Positions 1 to 12,242 are shown, counted from the first letter of the stretch. The stretch is 64,000 nt of DNA from Nemertoderma westbladi (GCA_032718475.1 JAUCBJ010006790.1:1-64000); one strand, 5' to 3'. Notes: generated from the letters alone by a model not told the origin. A program made the numbers and translations.

Positions 1-83
1 CGATGCTGACCGGCCAGCTGTACGAGCATGCCGACAAGCTGCGCGCGCTGCTGCTCGCAACGGCGGGGCATTGGAATATCTGA
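1..83 (+). CDS. C-terminal end of a bacterial-type gene, unidentified
   Basis: An open frame enters from the left edge and stops at a TGA at 81-83, giving about 26 C-terminal residues rich in Leu and Ala. The DNA is GC-rich with G or C in most third codon positions, like the next gene and unlike everything after about 830. The fragment is too short to name a family. It lies about 145 bases upstream of the acetyltransferase on the same strand, a spacing common between neighbouring bacterial genes. An in-frame ATG at position 3 is probably internal rather than the start. Confidence 0.5.
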   Translation, partial: MLTGQLYEHADKLRALLLATAGHWNI

Positions 84-228
84 GACGGCCGGCCTTGCGG
101 AAGCGAGCGCGGGCCACGCGGCTTGGACCGCAGGCGGGCGCACCGGTCACGAGAATGGCGCGCGGGCTGCCGGCGGAGCGATTGGATGCCGTGCGTGCCC
201 GCGAAGGCAATACCGGGAAAGAGATGCG

Positions 229-750
229 ATGACCGAAGCGAATATCGAAATCAGACAAGCCGTCCCCAGCGATGCCCAGGCCATCGCGGCAATCCACGTC
301 GCGTCTTGGCGAGCCGACTATGCGAACCTCATGCCGGCCGCGTACCTGGACGGCCTTTCGGTCGAGCGGCGCATACTCGACTGGCGCAACGCGCTCGAAT
401 CGCGGCGCTTGCACGTGGCGCTCGCGCGCGACGCCGACGGCATCGCCGGCTGGATCGCCTACGGCAAATGCCGCGATTCGGACAAAGACGCGACGTGGGC
501 TGAAATCGAAGCACTCTATTTGCATCCCGCGCGCTACGGACAAGGCATCGGCGCATTGCTGATCGAGCACGCGTGCGCAGCGCTCGCAAAAATGGGATAC
601 GCACAGGTATCGCTGTGGGTGCTCGTCGAAAATAAACGCGCGCGGACGTTTTACGAACGTGCCGGTTTCGAGCACGACGAGCGGATCAAGACCTTCGAAC
701 TCGGCGGCGCTCAGCTTGCAGAGACGCGCTATCGACACCTTCTAGGCTAG
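229..750 (+). CDS. GNAT-family N-acetyltransferase, bacterial type
   Basis: This 173-residue protein is the usual length for a single-domain GCN5-related acetyltransferase, which moves an acetyl group from acetyl-CoA to an amine; the substrate cannot be told from sequence. The N-terminus has the family's 'I-R-x-A-x-x-x-D-A-x-x-I-A-x-I-H' pattern. The acetyl-CoA pyrophosphate-binding motif RYGQGIG lies at residues 102-108, and the C-terminal 'N-x-x-A-x-x-F-Y-E-x-x-G-F' segment of the fold follows. I chose the ATG at 229 because homology begins there; the frame is open back to 28, but that extension is Arg/Gly/Ala-rich and looks untranslated. A purine-rich GGGAAAGAGA sits 5-10 bases upstream as a possible ribosome-binding site. 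Codon use is strongly GC-biased and there are no introns, which suits a proteobacterial source and not the surrounding genome. Confidence 0.88.
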   Translation: MTEANIEIRQAVPSDAQAIAAIHVASWRADYANLMPAAYLDGLSVERRILDWRNALESRRLHVALARDADGIAGWIAYGKCRDSDKDATWAEIEALYLHPARYGQGIGALLIEHACAALAKMGYAQVSLWVLVENKRARTFYERAGFEHDERIKTFELGGAQLAETRYRHLLG

Positions 751-869
751 CGCGCCCGATCATCGCCACCCTCCGGCCCCCCGGCCGATCGTTCCCGCGA
801 ACAATCGCTAAAGATCAATTTATCGGAACGCGAGCTCACAACGAAAGACAACTCACGTAGGGCAGATAA

Positions 870-3540
870 AATTATTATTTTTGTTACACTTGACAAAGAT
901 ATTCACAATATTTTAATAAGTACGGGATAAGTAGTAGCTGATAATACGCAATAATCTTAATATGGATAACTTCTGCCATTAAAATATTATTGCCTTTATT
1001 ATTTTATTAGGGCGTTCTTATGCAAATTGATAAGAAAGCTGCTGAAGCTGCTGTTAAGTTGCTGAATTCTATAATTTGCATATATTACACATCGTCCTGC
1101 ACAACTTCTACTTATCGTAGAAAGGGCTCTAAGGAGTTTGGACTGCATATAAATTGTTCTAAAACATGACCGTTAATGTTAAATCAAGCTTGATCACCAT
1201 CTTTAATAATAAACTAAACAAACACGATTGACCATTTTCATTCCCAGAATCTTGCGGTTTTTTTTGGAGGGGTCAGGTGAAGCAAAGGCTGATACAGCGC
1301 CTTCTGTAGTTGACTTCCGCTCTGGATTAGGTTGCACAAATCAACCGAGAAATCCTTCTCAAGCTATTTAGTATTTTGATGTTGAAGAAAACGCCTAAAG
1401 TGAAGATTAACCCCGAGGGAACTATTTTCAACTCCTCGAGTCGTTACAGGACCTACATTAATTACATTGGCGGCGATTGGCATCGGGTCACTTCCATTCG
1501 AGAAACATCAATAAACACTGAATTACCTTTGAGATAATGATGGCTAAACATTTCAGAGGTTGTGTCGTGAATTTATAATGTTTTAAGATAGGTTTACTCC
1601 TTAGCGTAAAATAATTAAATCTAATTAATAATTGAATTCGTAGTAATTGAGTCTTTGGTGGTAATGTTCAGAAAAATTAGTTACCATAACACAATTTACG
1701 TTAAACACAAACAGTTAATCAGAGAGTTTTTAATCAATAACGAAGGGGACTTAGGTTTCCTTTTCACTCCAATTGGAAGTGACTTCGTACATTTATAAAT
1801 ATCGGTGTGTCGTGTAGGCCTAGTGCCTGTTCCGGGCACTATCCGAGCTTCCAGAAGAAATGCACAGCCGTATTTTCCTCTCAACCTTAAAAGTTGCTCT
1901 TCTACACTTTCTGTGGTTGTTATGTGTGATGCCAGCGCGGCAGCCACAGTATTAAATATTTTACAAGTTAATCGCGCGAGTAGGTCTATATTACATATTA
2001 GATAGTTCACGGATTCAAGTAACGATTTTATTATGTAAAACTACTTTTTCTGATTGGTGTACGATAATCTGCTCGAAGAAATTTTCACCTCTGTTGCAGG
2101 CGGACGGTGCAGAAAATACACTGACAGAGCATGGGCTACATATCTACCTACTTAATGTTTTCGCGGTAACATACAGACCTAAAACAGGGAAAACATGTGT
2201 TTGTAGCGAATATGTTTAACTCCAGTTCAGCAGATATTACTGATAAATTAAAAATTAGTCATTCTTCCACCATAAATGTTCATTCGACCACCAAATATGC
2301 AGAGATGGCAGTAGAAAAATAACATCTAGTGCTTTCTCGCGTTTAGATTTAGTAAGATATTACGATTAAAGAAATCTGATTTTACAATTCCGCGAAAATA
2401 CGGATTAAAAAGTCGGACAAAAATATTTTGTAAAAGTAATAGTTATTTATCGGCATTTTTGGAAGATTGATTGGATAATTACCGGTACATTAATGTCTTT
2501 ATTCCCCGCACATTATAGTTTTCAGATTATAGTCTTCAGAAATTTTAATTTTTCCAGATATAAAAACTCTGATATTGTATTCGAAAATCATGAAATGAGA
2601 GTGACAGTTGTAATGATGCGACGCCGTTTTCCAAGTGCCTTGTTTGTCTTCTTTACAGCTCCTCCTTTTGTCAACATCTTGAGAAAACTACGAACTGCGT
2701 ACCAGAGTTTGAGAAATTGGTCATTAAAATTAAACGGTAATGCAATTGTTCAATTAAGCGTGTAGGATCGTGCCAGTTGACAATAGCTGGTGTAAAGAGA
2801 ACCTATGTATTCCTACATCCCGCAGTACAGGAGCAGGTTAGGTCCAAATTCCGAGAGACTAGTACGCAGGACCGGTGCCCTCCCGCCTAAGGTTAATTGA
2901 CAATTAGGCAGTGTTCCTGTCAAGGAGAATGTAGTCCAGGCCACTAACATATGAAGTGTATGGCACGCACCACTAGCAAATTAACGAGGTATGGGGACAC
3001 CTAATTAGAATGCATCCACAGACCGGTCACCATGCATTAGGATAAATAACAGTAACAGTTAATGTAATTACCGTGTATTTCAATTGCTGTGTTTCCTAGA
3101 CGCAATTAGAATGAAACTAAACCAATACGTCAGGAACTCGATTTAATGTCACGCCCAGCAACTGGAAATTGTAATAATATTAATAATAGTTTTAATCTAA
3201 GTCTTCGCGGTGTTCAGGCTTTGAAAACTAGGACGTGGAATAAAATATATATTAAAAAATATAACTTTCTAAAGAGATTTCAATACTGTACTGATACGTG
3301 TGTGGAGTAGACCTATAGTATGCTTGAAGTATTATACTGAAAGTATTATTCAATAGTACATATTTTTCCCAATTAATGGGGGTACTGGCTTGCAAATTTT
3401 TTTCCATTCCTATTCCATCTATATGATATTTTTATTATCAGGATTAAAAATGTAAAAACCGTTATATCTGTTAGATCTCTTATACTACTTAATGTCCCTA
3501 CAACTAATTAATGAACTGCAATTCAGTCGAGGGCGGTTAG
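870..3540. other. AT-rich stretch with no recognised gene
   Basis: Open frames here are short (under 105 residues), lack recognisable domains and overlap on both strands. I see no tRNA, rRNA or clear transposon end. It reads as ordinary intergenic or old repeat DNA. Confidence 0.5.
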
Positions 3541-3689
3541 TTCAATTAATGTGCCTGCATTCCTTCAAGACCTTCAAACAGTGATATGTTTTCCAGTGAT
3601 AATTGTAAAAATTCCCTTGATATCTAATTATATTAATCTAATTATGTATCTAATTATGAAAATGCATGTAGGTTTTAGACAAACACGCC

Positions 3690-5450
3690 CCCTGCAGAGA
3701 TTGGTGAAGCAAAAAGATAGAAGAGGAGTCTGGAGCGTCAGTTTAGGAAAACAAATCTTGAGGTACATTTGCTTATTAGGGATCAATGTTTATCAGTTAG
3801 CCTACTGTACTAATTTGGTTGAAATTGCCAAGAAAAACTACTATAAGTCAATTGTTCAAGTTCAAGCTAATAGTGGAAATCAAAGACAGCTATTTAAATG
3901 CGTTGGTCAACTAGTTTCTGCTAATCTGAATGGTATTTTGCTTCAAAGGGATAATGATTTAGACCTAGCGAATGATTTTGCTGAGTTTTTTGAGCAAAAG
4001 ATCGACAATATTCATGAGGAATTGATTGATATCAATAATGCAATTCAGGTTAATCCTTGGATGAATTCAACCCAGTATGATACATGGATGCATTGGATTG
4101 CTGTTACCATTGTTTGTAATTATAATTATTCTGTCATTGTCGGTAAGGCAAGTCCCACAACTCTTAAAAGATAGTGTATTGCGTCCATTGATTAAGAAGA
4201 GGCGTCTTAACCCTGACATATTAAATAAATTTCGCCCGGTATCAAACTTGAAATTTCTTGCGAAGATAACTGAAAAGGTTGTTGCACAGCAATTAATAAA
4301 TTATTTACACTTGCATTCTTTATAGGAACCATTTCAGAGCGCAAATATAGGGGATCTCATAGTGTGGAAACGGCGCTGACTGCGTGTAAATAATGATATT
4401 CTCAACAGCATCGATAATGGGTCCTGCGTTCTCCTAATTATGCTCGACTTAAGTGCCGCGTTTGATGCCATTGGCCATTCCATACTATTACAAATTCTAG
4501 AGCATAATGTTGGTGTAACTGGGAATGCTTTAAATTGGTTTCGCTCATACCTTAGTGAGCGTTCTCATCGAGTACTTGTTTGGAGATAGTTATTCACAAA
4601 AAAAATATTTGAAATATGGAGTTCCACAGGGTTCTGTTCTTGGGCCATTATTATTTTCAATGTATTCGCATACATACGCCTTCCTTTTCTAACGTAATTC
4701 GGCGACATGGTCTAAAATATCATCTGTATGCTGATGATACTCAGCTATATGTTTCATTTAAACGTAGTGAGCTTTCGGAGGTCATTGATGTTAGGCAGAT
4801 TGCATTGCTGATATTAAAATTTTATGAATATGAATGCTAATCCGAAGAAAAGTGGTGGAAGGTACTAAATCTGCCAGGAATATTGGTTTTATTGAGGATA
4901 AACACCTGAGGATGGATGGATAAACACCTGAGGATGGATGGATAAACACCTGAGGATGGATGGATAAACACCTGAGGATGGATGGATAAACACCTGAGGA
5001 TGGATGGATAAACACCTGAGGATGGATGGATAAACACCTGAGGATGGATGGATAAACAAATAGCTCACGTAGTTAAGGAGTCTCTTCATTCTACCACATT
5101 CGTAACTTGTCGAGGATTACGAAATATTTGACCAAAAAAGACTTGGAGACTTTATTCTCATCTCGGTTGGACTTGAACAATTCATTATACTTTGGGTTAC
5201 CACACAGAAATATATGAAGAAGCTGCAATATGTACAGAACTGTTCTGCTATATGGCTCTGTAAAGTCAGAAAAAATGACCACAAACCTCCAGTCTTGAAA
5301 AAACTCCATTGGCTACCAGTTCATAGACGAATTGACTACAAGATAACGGTTCTTACTTATAAATGCCTACATGAAACGGCTCCGGATTACTTATCTGAAT
5401 TACTTTCACTTTACCATCCAACACGTAATCTATTCTCTGTAGCCCTGTTA
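3690..5450 (+). pseudogene. Decayed CR1/L2-like LINE, reverse transcriptase remnant
   Basis: Pieces of a non-LTR retrotransposon ORF2 follow in order in different frames. First is the region before the RT domain (3830-4060, 'ANDFAEFFEQKI'). Next come the RT entry motif (4190-4325, 'FRPVSNLKFLAKITEKVVA'), motif A (4440-4480, 'MLDLSAAFDAI'), 'VPQGSVLGPLLF' near 4620-4660 and the catalytic 'YADDTQLY' near 4728-4751. After a tandem repeat comes the C-terminal 'LKKLHWLPVHRRIDYKI' region (5214-5440). Several frameshifts and stops (for example after 4322 and near 4590) make it non-functional. No endonuclease domain is recognisable upstream, so it is probably 5'-truncated. The motif set is typical of the CR1/L2/Jockey group; the exact clade is not certain. 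Confidence 0.85.
4899..5057. repeat. 22-bp tandem repeat inside the LINE
   Basis: Seven identical 22-bp units (TAAACACCTGAGGATGGATGGA, with starts at 4899, 4921, 4943, 4965, 4987, 5009 and 5031, plus a partial unit) lie between the RT catalytic region and the C-terminal LINE region. The lack of divergence between units indicates recent expansion or active homogenisation. Open frames read across it are by-products of the repeat. Confidence 0.95.
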
Positions 5451-5636
5451 GTGTGGAATGCGCACTTTTTATATTTTTTTATATTTGTACTTTTCATTAT
5501 TATTATCACTATTGATATTATTATTATTATGCAAGCACAAACCATTGTACTATTGTACCATTGTACCACTGTAGTAATGTAATTATAATTAGATGTAATT
5601 ATAACGGTATATCATGGGAGGAGGATGTAGTGGGGA

Positions 5637-5699
5637 ATATAGGGGGGGGGAGGGGGGGAGGGGGGGGGGGTAAGGGGGGGGGGGGGGGGTAAGGGGTGG
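5637..5699 (+). repeat. G-tract array, possible G-quadruplex
   Basis: The plus strand has runs of 7 to 17 consecutive G broken by A or TAA. It is low-complexity DNA and could form a G-quadruplex. Run lengths in an assembly are unreliable here. Confidence 0.85.
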
Positions 5700-6191
5700 A
5701 TTTACCAATTACCCTACTGTATGGTGATTGACTTTACTACAGTATTACCGATTTTAAACTCTACTTGGTTCATTGCATTCTAAATTTTGAGTTTTTAGAG
5801 CTGTTACTTATGATTATATTTTATTTATATTTAAAAGTTAAGCGACTAATAGTAAAAACCGCACCGGTAGGTATGTACAACAAGCAAGGACTACTGAAGC
5901 AAAGACTGACACACAGTAAATACAGACTTCGCTAGCGAAGGCCATGTTGTTTATGTTACCTGTAACCAGTTTGAATGATAAACATACACATTCTGGGGTA
6001 AAATATTATGGAGAATATATTTCTGGTATTAGTGTTTCAATTATCTGTTGCTTTCATGAATTATTTTCTATATTTTTTGTGTTTAAATGGCAATTTATTG
6101 GATATGTGTCAATGTGCGGCACGAAAAATACAATGTAGCACAAATTTCATAATCAAAAATCATCACCAAATCAACCTGATTTTTCGACATT

Positions 6192-6393
6192 AAGGGTTTT
6201 CTGGGACGCTGATCACGAATATAACACTCAAAAATATCGTATTATCCAACCCAATTCAATTTTTGACGTTTGGAATTTTTTGCTACTTGTACTTTTCGTC
6301 TTGGGGTACAAAAATAGCACCAAAAATGATAGTTGCATTGCTAGAAAATATTTTTAACAAGTTTTATCGTGATCAGCGACTTCGATAACCCTT
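6192..6393. mobile_element. ~200-bp inverted-repeat (foldback/MITE-like) element
   Basis: Arms of 27 bp at 6192-6218 and 6367-6393 are imperfect reverse complements; both contain GCTGATCACGA or its complement and end in AAGGGTT. The interior is AT-rich and non-coding. No target duplication is clear. Confidence 0.55.
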
Positions 6394-6875
6394 ATATATG
6401 AGCCAAGATCTAAAAAATTCTAAAATGACCCCCTTAACCGGGCCAATTACGTTGTAAAATGGCCCGGGCCAGATAGGGTTAATGGATAGCCTTGTATTGC
6501 GACCATATATAATCAAGCTTTGGGGCTATGAGTATGTCTTTGTACTTCAAGTTGTCGAGTCATAAACTCCAACTGACTCTAGTGTTTCGAATTCCCAGAG
6601 CTGCAGAGTCGACGACCTTCCAAATAAGGGATTTGGGATCTGTGTCCCTTTTCACCGTTGTCACAACTTATCTCAATTGCGACCAATGGACAGTTGGTTA
6701 TTTGGTCCCAGGCAGTGTCGCAACGACAGACGATCTGCAGTACATGGCATATCGTGCACCCAGGAGTAGATCCCAGCATCAAGTTCAACAAACCCAGCTA
6801 CCAAGTCCAGAAGTCCTTCGAGTTCCATGAGCTAATCTGTCGTTCTTCAACAGACGGAGTTTGACGTGGCATCCA

Positions 6876-6902
6876 TCAATTCAATTCAATTCAATTCAAT
6901 TT
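6876..6902. repeat. (TCAAT)n microsatellite
   Basis: Five perfect pentamer units plus a partial one, possibly the 3' tail of a small retroelement ending at about 6875. Confidence 0.85.
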
Positions 6903-7523
6903 TAGTGTAGCTCTTCTAAAGGTCTAGATTACTGCATGAGATACAAATTAATGAGTACTTACGACAATAGACATAATTAAACCAGTGTTATGGAATGGAG
7001 AGATCATTAAGTATGAAACTTACGGAAATATTAGTTGAGTACGAGATATACTACTGAGGCGAATAATTGGATACACACACAGTTTATTATACACACACAA
7101 TAAGACTTTATACATACAGTACACGCACAGATAAACAGCAATAGCTAGAGTTAACCGAAGTACTCCCAAATAGCATAGCTAGTGCGGGCAATTCTTGGCT
7201 TAATTTGAAGAACAGTGGGCTGCAGATTTGTAGATTTGATTTAATTGAACTTTTAGGTAATGTTATGGTTATGGCAGTTTCTAGATGCTGTTAATTGCAC
7301 TTTTACTAAAGAAAAAAAAGAAAGTAAAATATAGTTGCTGTGCTCATGATGTGTGACATACACTTATTAGATTTAAAATAAACTAAACTCGAAGTACTGA
7401 AGAAACTAAAGTCGAAGGTATACCAGTGTACATGTTGTTGGTACTCCGGGAAATTCATTTAGTGTAACAGTTTGTTGCAACGACCCAACCGGGAACCGGC
7501 CACAGTACCTTTGCTGCAGTACC

Positions 7524-8700
7524 TTGATCTCGATTGCTGCAAAGCTATACAATAGGATTCTATTAAATCGCATCAGGAATCCCATTGAGAGACTGCTCCG
7601 TGGAAATCAGAATGGGTTCCGTAAAGGTCGTGGGACCATGGAGCCCATTTTGGCACTTAGAAGGATAATTGAAGAGTTATCAAAAAGGAAAGACAGACAT
7701 CTGGCTGTTATGGGGCGTCCTCCAAGGAGACACACTTGCACCATTCTTGTTCATTATTGTGGTTGACTATGTTCTACGCATGTCCTTAGATCATCATAAT
7801 AATGATGGGGTGATGATAACTCCACCTACTGGCTCCAGAAGTCGAGGAAATCCTGCCAAGTACCTAACTGATCTAGACTTTGCTGATGACTTAGGAGTAC
7901 TCTCAGAATCATTAGAGGGAGCCCAACGGCTCCTCAGCTCATTAGAACATGCTGCTTCTAGTGTTGGTCTTTTTATTAACTCCAGAAAGACCAAAATTTT
8001 GACAGTTAACTTTGAAAGTCCTCAGCAAGTCTCTGATCGGATGAGCATAAGCTCAAAGGATGGTATGCTTGAGCATGTGGACGACTTCTGTTACCTGGGA
8101 TCATGGATCCGGAAGTCAGGTGAGGACCTTCGAATACGTAAGGGAAAGGCATGGGCAGCCTTGAATAGGCTTTCCAGGATTTGGAAGTCACCGAGAATTA
8201 ATCGGAAACTTAAGGTCCGATTATTTAGAGCAGCAGTAGTTCCAGTACTCCTCTATGGGAGTCCATGCTGGGCTCTAACTGCTGAGGACACCAAATCTCT
8301 GGATGGCACATTCACAAGAATGCTACGCTGGGTTCATTGTGTCAAGTACAATGCACACATCTCCAACCAGACACTATATAACATTGGAGGTGTCTCATTG
8401 GTTCCCCCAAGCATGACACTAGAACAAAATCGCCTCCGCTTTGCAGGACATTGCTTTCGCCGTGGGGACTAGCCAGTGCATAATCTTGTACTTTGGCAGC
8501 CTCATGGAGTGAATAAGCATGGTGGACAGCCCATGACTTTCTTGAGACGCATGTTAAAGGACACTGGCCTTGAAGATGCGGATGATGTAGCAAATGTCAT
8601 GGGTGATAGGGAGTTGTGGCGTGCTATTTTGTCGATAAGCCGGCAGAGCATTCTTAAAAATGCAGCTGCAATGCAGCATGCCGATCCTAGTAGTAGTACA
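7524..8700 (+). pseudogene. Decayed LINE reverse transcriptase with internal deletion
   Basis: The conceptual protein begins in the RT domain ('QNGFRKGRGT', 7600-7635). It then jumps out of frame near 7705-7715 straight to 'GVLQGDTLAPFLF' (7715-7755), so RT motif A with its catalytic Asp is missing. 'LDFADDL' follows (7870-7890), then the thumb region and a C-terminal 'RLRFAGHCFRR' block. A TAG at 8470-8472 interrupts the frame, and the same frame continues from 8476 ('LVLWQPHGVNKHGGQP'). The deletion plus the nonsense codon make it dead. The C-terminal pattern belongs to non-LTR retrotransposons, but I cannot assign the clade with confidence. Confidence 0.85.
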
Positions 8701-9002
8701 GTACCTTGCTGTGCGGAACATCCTCGGGAAACTCTAGCCAGTCAGCCAGTGGGTGATGCAGATGACCGCTTTCTACCCTTCGCCCTTAGATGAAAGCGAA
8801 AGGCGAACCATCATAGTGTCATCCTGTCATCGCCGAGTCGCATTGGCAATGCGGCAAACCAGCTACTAATAACCAAATCAAATTAATAGTTACGGTCTGA
8901 CGGTTGTGTGGCGAAATGTCGTTGGTACTGTACGTGCTTGTGCTACCAGGCTACGGCGCTTCTGAGGGTTACCCGAACTAGGGGGTGTGTACAAAACAAA
9001 GA

Positions 9003-9434
9003 CCTAAGACCTCACAAAAGTAAGACCCCCCTGGTACAAATGTAAGACCCCCTGGTACAAAAGTAAGACCCCCCGGTACAAAAGTAAGACCACCCCTGGT
9101 ATAAAAGTAAGACCCCCCTGGTACAAATGTAAGACCCCCCTGGTACAAAAGTAAGACCCCCCTGGTTCAAAAGTAAGACCACCTGGTACAAAAGTAAGAC
9201 CCCCCTGGTACAAAAGTAAGACCCCCCCCCCCCCTGGTACAAAAGTAAGATCCCCCTGGTGCATATGTAAGACCCCCCCTGGTACAAAAGTAAGACCCCC
9301 CTGGTACAAAAGAAAGACCCCCCTGGTACAAAAGTAAGACCCCCCTGGTACAAAAGTAAGACCCCCCCCCCCTGGTATAAAAGTAAGAGCCCCTCAGGCT
9401 GCCAGGTACAAAAGTAAGACCCCTGGTACAACCC
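9003..9434. repeat. ~22-bp C-rich tandem repeat array
   Basis: About 20 imperfect units of AAGTAAGACCCCCCTGGTAC type vary mainly in the length of the C run (5 to 12). Open frames on the minus strand through it (Gly/Tyr/Leu repeats) are artefacts of a repeat unit without stops. Confidence 0.95.
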
Positions 9435-9700
9435 TGTCAAACACAGTAGAGTACACGTTCGTGGGGCCTTCGCGCAGCACGAGGCCCAGTTATGAGATAC
9501 AAATTAAAATTGAGCGACTGTATCACAAAATCAGGTTTTGAGAAATTTACCCACACCACCAATCAATCAAAGAAAGGGGGACAGTACGTGTTCACCCCTT
9601 TTAATCCCCCCCCCCCCCCACCCTTCCCAACCACCAATACATAACCGCGACATCTACCACCCAGGGAAGGGTAACACGAACTTATTTCCAATCGCACGTT

Positions 9701-10010
9701 CAATATGCAAAGCCAGGTGGTTTATAGGAATATAATAAACGCAGTACTCGTATTCATTATAAGCCTCGTTGCGTTCGTCCTGTTTTGTATTTAAATATAT
9801 TTCTTAAACGCAGGCTAGGACGTTCTTTATAATAATAATAACTAGGGATGCGATCAATATGTGAAGCCAGGTGGTTTATATAATAATTTAGTCAACGCAG
9901 TACTCGTCTTCATTATATGCCTCGTTGCGCTCGTCGCTTGTCCTGTTTTGTTATAAAATATTTTTCCTAAACGCAGACTGACGATCTTTATACAGTTATA
10001 ACTATGCGAA
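9701..10010. repeat. ~154-bp tandem duplication
   Basis: Two imperfect copies, starting at 9701 and 9855, share the blocks 'AAGCCAGGTGGTTTATA', 'AACGCAGTACTCGT' and 'GCCTCGTTGCG'. No coding potential is seen. Confidence 0.75.
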
Positions 10011-10839
10011 GTTTCGAAACTGTGCGAGTAACTGTTGATACATCTATGTGGATATGTGTGATATGTGGAGATGTGTGATACAACGCCAACGCATCTTATG
10101 CCGATGTAGTAATATGGGTATTGAAATAATATTAAATTAATGTACACTCTTAAAGCTGCAGCGAAAAAATGTAGCTAATTTCCTAGGTTACATATAAAAT
10201 AATAATATTATTTTTAAGAACATTAATTTTACTACTTTGCAAAAATTCAATTAAAAAATAACCAGACATATACATTGTGGAATAAACTAGTTCAGAAGCC
10301 TACACAACAGCCATGCCATGGATAGTATTTATGTTATGATATCTGTCATTCACCTGAGATAGCAATACAACATTTATAGTGAATTTAAAGAATGCTGTCT
10401 GGGCTGGAATAGCAATACTGGTTGTCTATTACTATTCCTCTCTGGTTAGTCTTAGCAACAACTCCCAGCCAGCAGCAGAGACTTGACCAATAATCATTCC
10501 CAGCAACTGGGAATGACACACACATCCCATCTATGTACCAGCATGTTGGCCAATAAATGAGCAGTATTTAATGAGAATAAATTTTTTTTGCCGTTTTAAT
10601 TACTTTAGATCAATTAAAGACACAATTATTAAAGCAAATCACTTGAACTAATTAAAAACTATAATAGAATGGCGTATGGGGATTACATCTGTATAATTTT
10701 TAATTATAATTATTTAAATCTTATACTGTAAAACAATTAATTTCCTTTAAAAGGCAGGTTGAAAATGGTGTTTTTACCGTAATAACTTAATTAACTAATT
10801 AACTGCTATTATCTTAGCTTCTCGAAGGCCACACTGAAA

Positions 10840-11012
10840 TTCTACTTGGAAAATTTCTAAACTTTTGCCAAACAACATGTGTACCAAGTTTGGATAGATT
10901 TCATCAAAGATTGGCCGAGTTATTAACGTTTAAAATTGAACGCGACAGAACGACAGAACGACAGAACGACAGAACGACAGAACGACAGAACGACAGAACG
11001 ACAGAACGACAG
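10840..11012 (+). mobile_element. 3' end of a small retroelement with (CGACAGAA)n tail
   Basis: A conserved-looking segment ('ACCAAGTTTGG ... TTTCATCAAAGATTGG', 10880-10915) is followed at 10943-11012 by almost nine perfect copies of the octamer CGACAGAA. A short unique body ending in a simple-repeat tail is typical of SINE or LINE 3' ends in aquatic animals. The family is not identified. Confidence 0.5.
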
Positions 11013-11478
11013 GTTGATTAATGGTACCACTACGCTAAGGCTCACTCACTTCGTGGCTCGCCCCACAGCCTGACAGCAGTACCATGCTGCCATGGTATTT
11101 CAGTCAGTCTGTAAGTAAGTACAGTAGGCCTATGCTGTGCTGGTGCTGTATGATGACTGGTGGCGGGTTATCATTACCGCATTACTGCTGTACGCGTACG
11201 GTACTGGGTACTGGTGCGCGGTACGTAGCAGCCTAGCATTACGCATTATGTCTCTATGTATGGTTTTGTGTTCTGGTTTTGTGACATTACATCCAGACAT
11301 CCTAGTTCAGCAGTTCAACGTTCACCATTTTAAGTAAAATATCATGTTTGCCTGTCTGCCTGTAGCGCTGTAGGTGGTAGGACTACGGTAGTTTAACATT
11401 AGGCCTACTATAAGATTTAGGTTAACTGTAAGCAGTAAGAAGAGTTTCAGTTTTCAATTCTCAGTTTTTTCAAAATAT

Positions 11479-12067
11479 TAGGGTAGGCTGGGGTTGTATG
11501 GCCATTTTTTTAACTTTTTTTAATCCCACGGGAGCACAGTTACATGAAACCATCATGGTCAACCCTAGGGAGAAACCTACACATCTCAGCTAAACTTTTG
11601 AAACCTATGGTAATTTTCGATTCCAGGTCCCCAGGGGGGATTTTTTTTTAAACTGGGGTGGCCATACCACCCCAGGGCGGGGTGGTATGGCCACCAATAT
11701 TGTATAAATTTCAAATGCCTTAGCACCTCTCTCATGGGGTTGTATGGCCATTGGAATGACTTTACATTACAATATGGGCAAGCATTAACTTGTTCCAGAA
11801 AGGCACCTGTTAGTGTGTGTTACTCTAAATTCACAAAACCTAAAAGTTGTACTTTTTCATGAACTGGAACTTTGCCATGTCACTGTAAAATAATGGAATC
11901 ATTTGACTGTTTGAAGATATGGTTTAGCTGTCATTTTATTGGAAAATTATTCAGCTTCATTTAGAAGTAATAAAAACTGACCGACATTAAAATAAAGTAA
12001 AGTTATAACACTTTATGTCAAGGGTGGCCATACAACCCACATGGCCATACAACCCCGGTTTACCCTA
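11479..12067. mobile_element. MITE-like element with ~27-bp terminal inverted repeats, TA-flanked
   Basis: The ends 11479-11505 and 12041-12067 are inverted copies (TAGGGTA..C.GGGGTTGTATGGCCAT) differing at a few bases. A TA sits immediately outside each GGGTA end, as expected for a Tc1/mariner-type target. The word GGTTGTATGGCCA or its complement recurs inside at about 11665-11695, 11738-11752 and 12024-12038, so the element is internally reiterated. No transposase frame is present. Confidence 0.65.
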
Positions 12068-12242
12068 CATTTTGTTCGCATCTGAAGGTTCCCCCATTCC
12101 CACAGATTTCGTAAACTGCTAACGCCAATTTTCCTCAGTATAGTCCTAACTTTTCTTAAACTTTGAGGTGCCGGCAAATACATTATTGTACTAACTATTT
12201 TACACATCAATGTCGCAGCAACGAGAGAAAGCCGCCCCAATA

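Larger units (their letters stand above)
1..830. other. GC-rich bacterial block joined to AT-rich animal DNA
   Basis: Base composition drops sharply between about 770 and 870. Left of it the DNA is GC-rich with compact bacterial-style genes; right of it runs of A/T and animal repeats begin. No inverted repeat, target duplication or poly-A is visible at the join. A GATC lies at about 816-819. Contamination or a chimeric assembly is the simplest reading; a real transfer would need reads crossing the join. Confidence 0.7.

Noticed and set aside
28-228. N-terminal extension of the acetyltransferase
   Set aside because: Open by GC bias only; GNAT homology and a plausible ribosome-binding site place the start at 229.
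9004-9440. Minus-strand ORFs of 101 and 142 codons
   Set aside because: They read through a 22-bp tandem repeat whose unit has no stop in these frames; the protein is pure repeat.
10943-11012. CRISPR-like array
   Set aside because: The octamer units are contiguous with no spacers; it is a microsatellite tail in eukaryotic DNA.
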